A stretch of 11,729 nt of DNA from the NCBI GenBank assembly GCA_028274925.1, contig JAQCNR010000270.1, positions 1 to 11,729 on the forward strand, read 5' to 3'. Position numbers and translations under genes: made by a program. The DNA comes from Halovenus sp. GTDB lineage: Archaea > Halobacteriota > Halobacteria > Halobacteriales > Haloarculaceae. The notes under the pieces were generated by a model that made no database searches, was not told the origin of the DNA, and worked only from the letters and a program-made list of their open reading frames with translations. Below, piece after piece: positions 1 to 6,943 of this stretch (position 1 is the first letter of the stretch; every line of letters starts with the position of its first letter).

Positions 1-2478
1 TGCCTGCTCACCACTGTACGTGTCGCTGTTGACGTTGATCGTGTCCCTGTCGACTCCGCTCGCCAGCTCTCGTGTCAACACGACCTCGATATCGGCGGCG
101 GTCAGGCCATCGAAACTCACACCGGTTCCGGAGTAGTCGAGGACAATCGGATCAATCTCCTCGTCGTTCGCGTTGTTCCCAATATCACTGTTGTCGAACG
201 TCCAGTTGTGCGTAGCGCCGGTGTTCGCGGATTGTGGGCTGACATCGAGATTCAGGTTCTGGGTCACGACGCGGAAGCTACTGGTTTCTGTCGCCGGGTC
301 TGCGTTCGTCGCATCGGCCGTGACGGTCACGTTGTACGGACGTTCGTTCGGTGGGTAGTCGAACGGCCCGAGCGGCGGTGTGCCACCGTCCTGACCGAAG
401 GTGAGGGTCGTACTGCTGCCGTTCAACTCGCTCGGATTGATCGTCTGGCTGTACTCCTCGCTGGCTGCGGTTGCCGAGTTCCTCACAGTAGCCGAGACGC
501 TCAGGCTGTCGGTTTCGAGATTCGCGAGTTCGGAGACGGTCACGCTCAGGTTCGTCTGCTCGTCGTCTCGGAGATTGTCGATACTGAACGACTGCACCGA
601 CAGATTCGCGAACACGTCGGTAGTTGCGCTGTCCGGGCGATCACTCGTGTCGTTGGTCCGCACCGTACTCGTCACCGAGGGCGTGTCGGAACTGTCGGTG
701 GTGTAGGTGAACGACCGAGTGACGATTTGCCCGGAACTGAGATTCAGCGCGTTGATTCGCTGACCGGTTTGCTCAACGCCGTCCACCTCGAAGATAATGT
801 CCCGAGCACCAGCACTCTGGCCGACGTTCTCGATGGTGGCATCGGCGGTTAGCGTCTCCCCAGCGGTCACGTTCTGCGGGGCAGTCACCGTGATGTCGAA
901 GGTGGCGCTCTCGGGTGGCGGCTGAACCGTCAACGTCGGTCCCCGAACCGTCGTCGTCCGGCCGCTGGCGTCCTGCCCAGTCACGTTGAAGACGTGGTCA
1001 CCTTCCGCCCACCCGCTCGCGTCGATGACGGTACTGCCAGTCTCGTTGCGGAGACTCTCGTCCGGGTTGTACGACTGGATCACGCCACTGCGTGCCGTTC
1101 CACCCGCCGGCGGGGTTGTGCTCCACGTGAGATTTTGGATCGGCGTGCCGCTGCGGACCGTCGTCCCGCCCACACTGTCCGCGCGGGCGCGAAGCGAGTA
1201 GTTTGTATTGGTGGTACCGATATCGACCGTCCCGTCGGCCGATAGCGGCGTCACGAGTGGGCCGGCAACCGGATCACTGCCTGCCGTCGGTTCGGAGACA
1301 GTGAGATTGAGCCCGACGTATTCCTCTGTCGCCGTCCCACCGTCGATAGAGAAGTTGCCTATGACAGTCTTGTTTTGGCCGGGAGACAGCACAATGTTAC
1401 TGGTATCGTAATCGAAGGAGACCTGACCCTCGGGTCCAGTCGTGCCGTCGAATGTCGTCCCGTCCCCGCGTTCAATCTCCCCCTCCACGGTGACGCCGCG
1501 AAGCGGCTTATTGAATCTGTCGCGGACTTCGACCGAGAAGGTGTGCCGGTCGCCACGGGTCACCGACGAGTCGCCGCCGTCGACACCTGTGATGTAAGCG
1601 GCGTTAGTGTCAGTCGCTCCGGGCCCGACACCGACTTTGGAGAGTTGCAATCGATAGGAGTCACGGGCGTCATCGAGCGTGATACGGATCAGCGAACGCT
1701 CGGAGTCGGGAAACGCCCCGTCGACGGCCGTGACGGTGTGCGGGCCGAGCAACTCCGACCACCGGTCGGCACCCAGTCGTGTCGGCAGCTCGATTGTGAT
1801 CGGATCGTCGGTGGTCTGGTTGAGCACCACCGTTTCGGTTTGGGTGCTCAGTGGCTCGAAGTCGAGAGATGTACTTCCGATCCGGGTTTCGGTCAACGAG
1901 CCGTTCAACGCTGTCAGCGAGATACGGCCGTTCTGGACGAGTGTTTGGTCGGTTATCGCGAGCTGTGTCTCCTCGCGGGGGAAACGGTTGTACAGGACGC
2001 TGTGTTCGTAGATCGTCGTCGGCGCGGTTTCGTACTGGTTGTAGCTCGGTCTGTACTGGATCGCCCCAGTCCGGTAGGAGCGAGTCGAGCCGTTCCAGAA
2101 GTCACCGACGCCGAGGGCCGATCCGCCCGCGGCCGTCGCGTTCGAGATTGAGATGTTGACCGCTGGATCGGTTATCCCGTCGGTCGTGATAGTGCCGCTG
2201 ACCGGCGGCGGATTGCGGAAAATCGTCCGCGGGGGGTACCGAAGTCCCACGTCGACGGTTGCGGACCGAGTCGTCTCCGCGCCGGGCATCGAGTTGACCG
2301 TCGACCGCAGTTCGGTCATCTGCTGTTGGACTTCGCCGTTGTGATTGAACTCGATGCCCTCGTTCTGGTCCGGAATCACGAACGCCTGCCACGTCGACAA
2401 CAGGATGATAAGCACCCCGAACAGTATCACGGCTCCAACCTGCACAGATTGAGCCCTACTGTCCGAGAGAAACCGCAT
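1..2478 (-). CDS. Large cell-surface protein with pilin-like N-terminus (partial, C-terminus beyond window)
   Basis: The reverse frame is open for 826 codons from ATG 2478 to the window edge with no stop. Residues 1-9 are short and polar, ending in SRA, followed by QSVQVGAVILFGVLIILLS (residues 10-28), a hydrophobic helix. This resembles the archaellin/pilin class III signal (RG|QVGIG), so cleavage after A9 by a PibD-type prepilin peptidase is possible; a plain N-terminal membrane anchor is the alternative. Residues about 70-105 carry RYPPRT and NPPPVSGTI, which I recall from a conserved haloarchaeal secreted family. Residues about 295-395 look like an Ig/invasin (Big) fold, about 527-620 like CARDB (TADATIENVG), and about 775-826 like a domain common in haloarchaeal surface proteins (VLDYSGTG). 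I count 20 N-x-S/T sequons, so heavy N-glycosylation outside the cell is likely. Start choice is supported by a TATA-like box 25 nt upstream. Domain calls are by eye; the function is unknown. Confidence 0.85.
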   Translation of the reverse strand, partial: MRFLSDSRAQSVQVGAVILFGVLIILLSTWQAFVIPDQNEGIEFNHNGEVQQQMTELRSTVNSMPGAETTRSATVDVGLRYPPRTIFRNPPPVSGTITTDGITDPAVNISISNATAAGGSALGVGDFWNGSTRSYRTGAIQYRPSYNQYETAPTTIYEHSVLYNRFPREETQLAITDQTLVQNGRISLTALNGSLTETRIGSTSLDFEPLSTQTETVVLNQTTDDPITIELPTRLGADRWSELLGPHTVTAVDGAFPDSERSLIRITLDDARDSYRLQLSKVGVGPGATDTNAAYITGVDGGDSSVTRGDRHTFSVEVRDRFNKPLRGVTVEGEIERGDGTTFDGTTGPEGQVSFDYDTSNIVLSPGQNKTVIGNFSIDGGTATEEYVGLNLTVSEPTAGSDPVAGPLVTPLSADGTVDIGTTNTNYSLRARADSVGGTTVRSGTPIQNLTWSTTPPAGGTARSGVIQSYNPDESLRNETGSTVIDASGWAEGDHVFNVTGQDASGRTTTVRGPTLTVQPPPESATFDITVTAPQNVTAGETLTADATIENVGQSAGARDIIFEVDGVEQTGQRINALNLSSGQIVTRSFTYTTDSSDTPSVTSTVRTNDTSDRPDSATTDVFANLSVQSFSIDNLRDDEQTNLSVTVSELANLETDSLSVSATVRNSATAASEEYSQTINPSELNGSSTTLTFGQDGGTPPLGPFDYPPNERPYNVTVTADATNADPATETSSFRVVTQNLNLDVSPQSANTGATHNWTFDNSDIGNNANDEEIDPIVLDYSGTGVSFDGLTAADIEVVLTRELASGVDRDTINVNSDTYSGEQA

Positions 2479-2498
2479 TGCTTGTGCTTAGTCGGTGG

Positions 2499-2508
2499 AT
2501 AACATAAA
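2499..2508 (-). promoter_or_regulatory. TATA-like box of the surface-protein gene
   Basis: Read on the minus strand the box is TTTATGTTAT, centred about 25 nt before ATG 2478. That spacing places transcription start at or next to the ATG, giving a leaderless mRNA. The 100-nt gap to the upstream TVP38 gene shows no convincing terminator. Confidence 0.55.
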
Positions 2509-2578
2509 CCTGTTTGCCTCCTGCCCCAGACCGTTGCCCTCCAGAGAATCTTTACTCCCCGCCTAAACGAAGCGCCGC

Positions 2579-3268
2579 CTACCAACCCAGAGAGCCAATA
2601 ACCGAGCGAATTCGCTCGCGCTGGTAGTAGCCGAGGACAGAGACAGCCACGAGTACACCCAACAGCGCCAGTGCTGGTTTGACGTCTCCCGCGGCCAGTT
2701 CGCCACCAGCATACACTGTGAGTACGTACGCTGGGAGCCGCCCAACGATGATGACAACCAGAAATGTTCTGAGCCGCCACTTGGTGAGACCACTGAGAAA
2801 ACAGATGGCGTCGTCGGGTAGTCCGGGAATGATAACGAACAGAAACAGCCCCGGAATTCCGACCCGGTCGACAAACCCGTCGAACTGTGTCACCACGTCC
2901 TCGTGCAACAACCGTTCAACGAGCGGCCGCCCGAACCGCTTGGCGAGGGTAAACGCGACAGCACTCCCCAGTAGTACGCCCGCGAGACTGTACACCGTGC
3001 CCGCCACCGGGCCGAAGGCATAGCCGGAGACGAGTGCGATTACCTGCCCAGGAACCGGTGCGACGATGACCTGCGTCGCCTGTACGAGGATGAGTGCCAG
3101 GGGCGCAAAGAGACCGAACTGGTCGAGCCAGTCTCGCAACTGCTCGGCGTCGAAGATGAACGGAAAGTACTGCCGGACGAGATAGGACACTGCCACGAAG
3201 GCGACGAGCAACAGCGCCACACCAGCAACTGCCCGCCAGCGCGCGCTCCGTGAAGCGAAGATGCGCAT
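2579..3268 (-). CDS. TVP38/TMEM64 family (VTT/DedA-like) inner membrane protein
   Basis: A 229-residue polytopic membrane protein with hydrophobic segments at about 13-33, 52-72, 76-108, 137-160, 168-188 and 199-215. The VTT (SNARE-associated) signature is visible as PVPGQVIALVSGYAFG (71-86), a glycine-rich helix (GVLLGSAVAFTLAKRFG, about 97-113), and the second half-repeat FVIIPGLPDDAICFLSGLTKWRLRTF-like region at 144-169. Relatives are DedA/TMEM41/VMP1 proteins, associated with lipid scrambling or membrane homeostasis; the haloarchaeal substrate is not known. The Arg usually found in the bacterial F-x-x-R-x-x-P motif is replaced by an I-I-P sequence, so I cannot infer the same proton or lipid coupling. 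Length fits the family. The gene diverges from the GTPase gene and is 100 nt upstream of the surface-protein gene on the same strand; each has its own promoter-like box. Confidence 0.88.
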   Translation of the reverse strand: MRIFASRSARWRAVAGVALLLVAFVAVSYLVRQYFPFIFDAEQLRDWLDQFGLFAPLALILVQATQVIVAPVPGQVIALVSGYAFGPVAGTVYSLAGVLLGSAVAFTLAKRFGRPLVERLLHEDVVTQFDGFVDRVGIPGLFLFVIIPGLPDDAICFLSGLTKWRLRTFLVVIIVGRLPAYVLTVYAGGELAAGDVKPALALLGVLVAVSVLGYYQRERIRSVIGSLGW

Positions 3269-3289
3269 CTACTCTGACAGTTCGTCGGC

Positions 3290-3298
3290 GTAAACTTG
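3290..3298 (-). promoter_or_regulatory. TATA-like box of the TVP38 gene
   Basis: On the minus strand the sequence is CAAGTTTAC, centred about 26 nt before ATG 3268, consistent with leaderless transcription and supporting that start codon. Confidence 0.5.
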
Positions 3299-3372
3299 AA
3301 TCCTCGAGCCGCGTTTCTGAGCCTGCAGGTCGGTGGGTTTTGCCGGTATACGGTGTGCAACGCCGGGGAAGG

Positions 3373-3380
3373 CTTATTTA
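3373..3380 (+). promoter_or_regulatory. TATA-like box of the GTPase gene
   Basis: CTTATTTA is centred about 26 nt before ATG 3403, so the mRNA is probably leaderless. Its right half overlaps the left arm of the inverted repeat at 3376-3395. Confidence 0.6.
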
Positions 3381-3395
3381 CAATGGCATGTAAAT
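3376..3395. promoter_or_regulatory. Operator-like inverted repeat in the GTPase promoter
   Basis: Perfect 7-bp arms ATTTACA (3376-3382) and TGTAAAT (3389-3395) are separated by 6 bp. The left arm lies on the TATA-like box and the right arm lies 8-14 bp before the likely transcription start. This is where an archaeal dimeric HTH repressor would block TBP/TFB or RNA polymerase. The regulator cannot be named from the sequence. Confidence 0.45.
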
Positions 3396-3402
3396 CCACG
3401 CC

Positions 3403-5025
3403 ATGGGCCCGCAACCCGCCGCCCTCGAACGCGTCATCGAGCGCGGTGAACGCGAGGGCGGGAGCGTGGAGTTCAAAGAACGACTCACGAAGGACCTTCA
3501 TCTCTCAGATGACCGCTTAGACAGTCTTGTCGCCCAGTTGCGACACCGGGTACTCTCGGGCGATGGGACCGCAACCTACGTAATCGGTGTCAGTGACGAC
3601 GGCACTATCTCGGGAATCGGTCAGGAGACGTTCTCCGAGTCGATGGACGTGTTGTCCTTGCTCGCCGAGAAGGCAGACGCTCACATCGCCGACGTGGAGA
3701 CGTGGGGTGTCGACTGGCGCGAACCGGACGACGACCAGACCCGACTGGTTGGACTCGCAACTGTCGAGGAGGGGCCAGTGATGGAAGACGACGAACACAT
3801 CGTTATCGGGACTGCCGGCCACGTCGACCACGGGAAATCGACACTCGTCGGATCTCTCGTCACCGGCGAGGCCGACGATGGGCAGGGCGGCACTCGTGGC
3901 TTCTTAGACGTTCGTCCCCACGAAATCGAGCGCGGACTCTCCGCAGACCTCTCGTACGGTGTCTACGGCTTCGACGCCGACGGCCCCGTCCGGATGGATA
4001 ACCCACACCGCAAGGGTGACCGCGCCAGAATCGTTGAGGAGGCCGACCGTCTGGTTTCCTTTGTCGACACTGTCGGTCACGAGCCGTGGCTCCGAACCAC
4101 CATTCGCGGGCTGGTGGGCCAGAAACTCGATTACGGACTCCTGACTGTGGCCGCCAACGACGGCCCCACGAAAACCACCCGGGAACACCTTGGAATCTTG
4201 CTCGCCACGGAGTTGCCAACCATCGTCGCAATTACGAAAGCTGACCTGGTCGACGACGAACGACTCGCCGAGGTCGAACGAGAAATTGAGCGACTCCTCA
4301 GAGACGCAGACCGCTCGCCGCTGCGGGTCGAACGCCACGGCGTTGAGGCAGCTCTCGACGAGATCAGTGAGACTGTCGTCCCGGTCCTTACGACGAGTGC
4401 GGTCACGCAGGAGGGACTCGACGACCTGGACACGCTGTTCGAGCAGTTGCCCAAAACCGGCGACACGACCGAGGCTGACGAGTTCCAGATGTACGTCGAC
4501 CGGACGTACAACGTCACCGGCGTCGGTGCGGTGGCGTCGGGAACGATCAGAACCGGCAGCGTCGAGACCGGCGACGAACTCCTGCTCGGTCCGATGCCCG
4601 ATGGCACCTTCCGTGACGTCGAAGTCCGCAGCATCGAGATGCACTACCACCGCGTCGAGGAAGCAACCGCAGGCAGAATCGTCGGCATCGCGCTCAAGGG
4701 TGTCGATGAAGCAGAAATCGAACGTGGGATGGCACTTCTTCCGCGGGACGCAAACCCCGACCCGGTCCGGGAGTTCGAGGCCGAGGTGATGGTGCTCAAC
4801 CATCCGACGACCATCGGCGAGGGGTACGAACCGGTCATCCATCTCGAAACCGTCAGCGAGGCAGCGGCAATCTATCCCGACGATGGCCAACTCCTGCCCG
4901 GTGACAGCGGGATTGCGAGGGTCCGGTTCAAGTTCCGCCCATACCTCATCGAAGAAGGGCAGCGGTTCGTCTTCCGGGAAGGCCAATCGAAGGGCGTCGG
5001 CACAGTTTCGGACCTCGACCCGTAA
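3403..5025 (+). CDS. GTPBP1-family translational-type GTP-binding protein
   Basis: 540 residues, an EF-1alpha-like GTPase of the GTPBP1 class. The G domain (about 130-350) shows G1 GHVDHGKS (139-146), a switch I region with HEIERG (173-178), G3 DTVGH (222-226), G4 TKAD (278-281) and G5 TSA (331-333). Domain II follows at about 360-450 (VTGVGAVASGTIRTG) and domain III at about 455-540. Eukaryotic GTPBP1 acts with aminoacyl-tRNA on ribosomes and in mRNA turnover; the archaeal role is not established, so translation quality control is only an inference. The N-terminal 130 residues precede the G domain and align with the GTPBP1 N-terminal region (GDG-x-x-x-YVIG); they also carry an EFK and GVSDDG pattern reminiscent of Schlafen AlbA_2 domains. 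ATG 3403 is chosen because of the box 26 nt upstream; the ATG at 3383 is out of frame. Confidence 0.9.
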   Translation: MGPQPAALERVIERGEREGGSVEFKERLTKDLHLSDDRLDSLVAQLRHRVLSGDGTATYVIGVSDDGTISGIGQETFSESMDVLSLLAEKADAHIADVETWGVDWREPDDDQTRLVGLATVEEGPVMEDDEHIVIGTAGHVDHGKSTLVGSLVTGEADDGQGGTRGFLDVRPHEIERGLSADLSYGVYGFDADGPVRMDNPHRKGDRARIVEEADRLVSFVDTVGHEPWLRTTIRGLVGQKLDYGLLTVAANDGPTKTTREHLGILLATELPTIVAITKADLVDDERLAEVEREIERLLRDADRSPLRVERHGVEAALDEISETVVPVLTTSAVTQEGLDDLDTLFEQLPKTGDTTEADEFQMYVDRTYNVTGVGAVASGTIRTGSVETGDELLLGPMPDGTFRDVEVRSIEMHYHRVEEATAGRIVGIALKGVDEAEIERGMALLPRDANPDPVREFEAEVMVLNHPTTIGEGYEPVIHLETVSEAAAIYPDDGQLLPGDSGIARVRFKFRPYLIEEGQRFVFREGQSKGVGTVSDLDP

Positions 5026-5030
5026 TCCAA

Positions 5031-5038
5031 ACTATTAC
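5031..5038 (+). promoter_or_regulatory. TATA-like box of the FNT-UspA gene
   Basis: ACTATTAC lies 6 nt after the GTPase stop codon, centred about 31 nt before ATG 5066. Start would fall a few nt before the ATG. Weaker than the other boxes; read-through from the GTPase gene (40-nt gap) is an alternative. Confidence 0.35.
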
Positions 5039-5065
5039 CAGCGCCGCTGCTGAAAGCTCCGCCAG

Positions 5066-6178
5066 ATGCATCCTCCCGACGACGACAACCGCGAGCGGAG
5101 CTCCGAGCAACGCGGTGGACCCCCCTCTGAGGGCTCGGTCGTTCGGGACCGGTTCTCGTCGGACGAAATCTTTCAGCGGATTATCGCCGCCGCAGAGGAG
5201 GAGATAACCGAGGGCCGCCGCGAACTGTTTTTCAGTGCCGTCGCCGGTGGGTTCGCCATCATCATTACCGTTCTCGTCTACGCCTCACTGCTCGCAACCA
5301 CGTCGCCGACCAACGAGTTCGCCGACGCCAACCGTGTGGTCGCGTCGATGCTGTACCCCATCGGATTCATCTACATCATCATCGGCGGCTACCAACTCTA
5401 CACCGAGAACACGCTGCCGCCGGTCGCGTTGACGCTCGAACGTCTCGCGTCCTTCCCCGCACTCTTTCGCAACTGGAGTATCGTCGCGCTCGGTAACTTC
5501 ACTGGCGGCGCTATCGGCGCGCTGGTACTCGCACACACCGGCGTGCTCTCGCCGGAGGCCTTTGGAATGGTCGAATATCTCGGACAGAAGGGAATCGAGG
5601 AACCTGTCTGGAACCTCTTTTTCAAGGGCGCGGTCGCCGGCCTGATTGTCGCCGGCGTCGTCTGGGTCGAGTACGCCTCTCGTGATACGATTTCTCGGCT
5701 CGTCGTCGTCTATCTCGCCTTCCTGTGTATCCCGCTCGGAAACCTCTATCACGTCGTCGTCTCGTTTACCGAGATGATTTTCCTGCTCTCGCTCGGACAG
5801 GTCGGGGCCGCGACGGGGATGCTCCAGTTCGTGATTCCGTCTTTCTGGGCAACACGCTCGGTGGTGTCGTCCTCGTTACGGTCGTCAACTACTACCAGAC
5901 CAGCGAGGGACGACTCGGACCGATGGACGACGACCGAACGTTCAGTCGCCTCTCACCTCCCGAGTGGGCGTTCGGGAGTCTGGTCGGCCGGCAGTACGTC
6001 CCGCTGCTGGACACCCACGGTGGCTCACACGACTCGGGCGAGGGTCACCGAATCATGGTTCCCATCTCGAATCCCCGAACCGAGTCTGGGCTCGTCGAAT
6101 TTGCCTACACAATCGCCAGCCAGCACCCGGACGTCTCCGTCCATCTCGTCCACATCGTGCAGGTGCCAAACCGGATGA
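5066..6178 (+). CDS. 5' reading frame of the broken FNT-UspA gene
   Basis: This is the continuous frame from the natural ATG. Residues 1-258 are authentic FNT sequence with five of six membrane helices. Residues 259-370 are out-of-frame translation, rich in Ser, Arg and Thr and unrelated to FNT proteins. If the DNA is correct as given, this truncated product is unlikely to form a working pentameric channel. Confidence 0.45.
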   Translation: MHPPDDDNRERSSEQRGGPPSEGSVVRDRFSSDEIFQRIIAAAEEEITEGRRELFFSAVAGGFAIIITVLVYASLLATTSPTNEFADANRVVASMLYPIGFIYIIIGGYQLYTENTLPPVALTLERLASFPALFRNWSIVALGNFTGGAIGALVLAHTGVLSPEAFGMVEYLGQKGIEEPVWNLFFKGAVAGLIVAGVVWVEYASRDTISRLVVVYLAFLCIPLGNLYHVVVSFTEMIFLLSLGQVGAATGMLQFVIPSFWATRSVVSSSLRSSTTTRPARDDSDRWTTTERSVASHLPSGRSGVWSAGSTSRCWTPTVAHTTRARVTESWFPSRIPEPSLGSSNLPTQSPASTRTSPSISSTSCRCQTG

Positions 6179-6879
6179 CGATGCGTGCTGGCTCCGGTCA
6201 GCGGGCACAGATTGTCCGGGAATCCGAGCGCAAACTCAGTGATTTCCGTGACCGCGCGGAGGATTTCGACCTCGCCGTCGAGAGTTCGACGGTCGTCTCC
6301 TACAACGCTTTCCGGGAAATCTTCCATCAGGTGGCCGACGAAAAACCGGACCAGGTCGTGATGGCGTGGGACGACAACAAACCGTGGGGGACCATCAAGT
6401 CTGCCAGCAAAATCGACGAACTCACCGGCACGCTTCCCTGTGAGTTTCTGGTGCTCAAAGACCGCGGACTGGAACTGGACGAGGTACTGCTCGCCACCGC
6501 CGGCGGCCCGGACTCGGACCTGAGTGCCGAAGTCGTCCGCGCGCTCCAGACTGAAGTTGGCGTCGACGTCTCGCTGTTGCACGTTGTCGACAGTCCGGCC
6601 GAGCGTGAGGCGGGCGAACGATTCCTCTCGTCGTGGGCCGCCGACCGTGGCCTCGAGGACGCGACGTTCATCGTCGACGACTCCGGGGACGTGGAGGGGG
6701 CAATCCAACGGGAAGCAGAGCAGCGGTCGCTGGTGTTGCTGGGCGCGACCGAACGAGGACTGCTCTCCCGACTCGCCTCGAACTCGCTGCATCTGGACGT
6801 AGTCAACACCGTCGACTGTTCGGTGTTGCTCGCGGAGAAACCGTACCGCCGGTCGTTGCGCCAGCGCCTGTTCGGGTAA
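5923..6879 (+). CDS. 3' reading frame of the broken FNT-UspA gene (two UspA domains)
   Basis: The second frame holds helix 6 (5839-5892) and both UspA domains. ATG 5923 (MDDDRTFSRL) is the first natural Met after helix 6 and would release a soluble 318-residue tandem-UspA protein; ATG 6055 (MVPISNPR) is another candidate. An upstream Met at 5725 in this frame lies in out-of-frame FNT sequence and is not a credible start. I see no strong ribosome-binding site or TATA-like box at 5923, so independent expression is uncertain. Confidence 0.4.
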   Translation: MDDDRTFSRLSPPEWAFGSLVGRQYVPLLDTHGGSHDSGEGHRIMVPISNPRTESGLVEFAYTIASQHPDVSVHLVHIVQVPNRMTMRAGSGQRAQIVRESERKLSDFRDRAEDFDLAVESSTVVSYNAFREIFHQVADEKPDQVVMAWDDNKPWGTIKSASKIDELTGTLPCEFLVLKDRGLELDEVLLATAGGPDSDLSAEVVRALQTEVGVDVSLLHVVDSPAEREAGERFLSSWAADRGLEDATFIVDDSGDVEGAIQREAEQRSLVLLGATERGLLSRLASNSLHLDVVNTVDCSVLLAEKPYRRSLRQRLFG

Positions 6880-6913
6880 CAAATCGGCCATCCACGTCCA
6901 GCGGGTGCCAAAC

Positions 6914-6921
6914 CATTTTGA
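6914..6921 (+). promoter_or_regulatory. TATA-like box of the tandem-UspA gene
   Basis: CATTTTGA is centred about 26 nt before ATG 6944 and supports that start. It sits inside a short inverted repeat, ACCAT (6912-6916) and ATGGT (6923-6927) with a 6-bp spacer, which may be chance. Confidence 0.45.
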
Positions 6922-6943
6922 GATGGTCCGCGTAGTCGTGGAT

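Larger units (their letters stand above)
5066..6879 (+). pseudogene. FNT (formate/nitrite transporter) channel fused to two UspA domains, frameshifted
   Basis: Joining frame +2 (5066-5839) to frame +1 (from 5839) restores a 604-residue protein; one base is missing around 5839. Residues about 1-50 are hydrophilic. Residues 54-276 form a six-helix FNT channel: TENTL (113-117), GNFTGGAIGALVLA (143-156), a central-pore histidine candidate H229 in IPLGNLYH, and after the junction VFLGNTLGG at the start of helix 6. Residues about 329-465 and 470-590 are two UspA domains (RIMVPISNPR; LLATAGGP; LLGATERGLLSRL). FNT pentamers pass formate, nitrite or hydrosulfide; cytosolic UspA domains bind nucleotides in many relatives, so they may gate or stabilise the channel (inference). 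As read, translation leaves the frame at residue 258, losing helix 6 and both UspA domains. A sequencing error is an equally good explanation because the downstream frame is fully preserved. Confidence 0.8.

Noticed and set aside
208..852. Plus-strand open frame of 214 codons
   Set aside because: It lies fully opposite the surface-protein gene, in the register typical of GC-rich antisense shadows, is rich in Arg and has no family features. The same applies to other plus-strand frames between 173 and 2344.
3322..3329. 8-bp palindrome CCTGCAGG between the divergent genes
   Set aside because: It is not placed at either core promoter and a single GC-rich 8-bp palindrome is expected by chance in about 11.7 kb.
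3904..4986. Minus-strand open frame of 360 codons
   Set aside because: Antisense to the GTPase gene, which has all five G motifs. No promoter-like box, no recognisable domain, and it is explained by GC bias at third codon positions.
5830..5850. Programmed -1 ribosomal frameshift at the FNT break
   Set aside because: There is no slippery heptamer of the X-XXY-YYZ type and no evident stem-loop just downstream. A missing base is the simpler explanation.
6025..6891. Minus-strand open frame of 288 codons
   Set aside because: Antisense to the UspA part of the fusion gene; no recognisable features.
6905..6943. N-terminal extension of the tandem-UspA protein from ATG 6905
   Set aside because: The added 13 residues overlap the TATA-like box at 6914-6921 and do not belong to the UspA fold.
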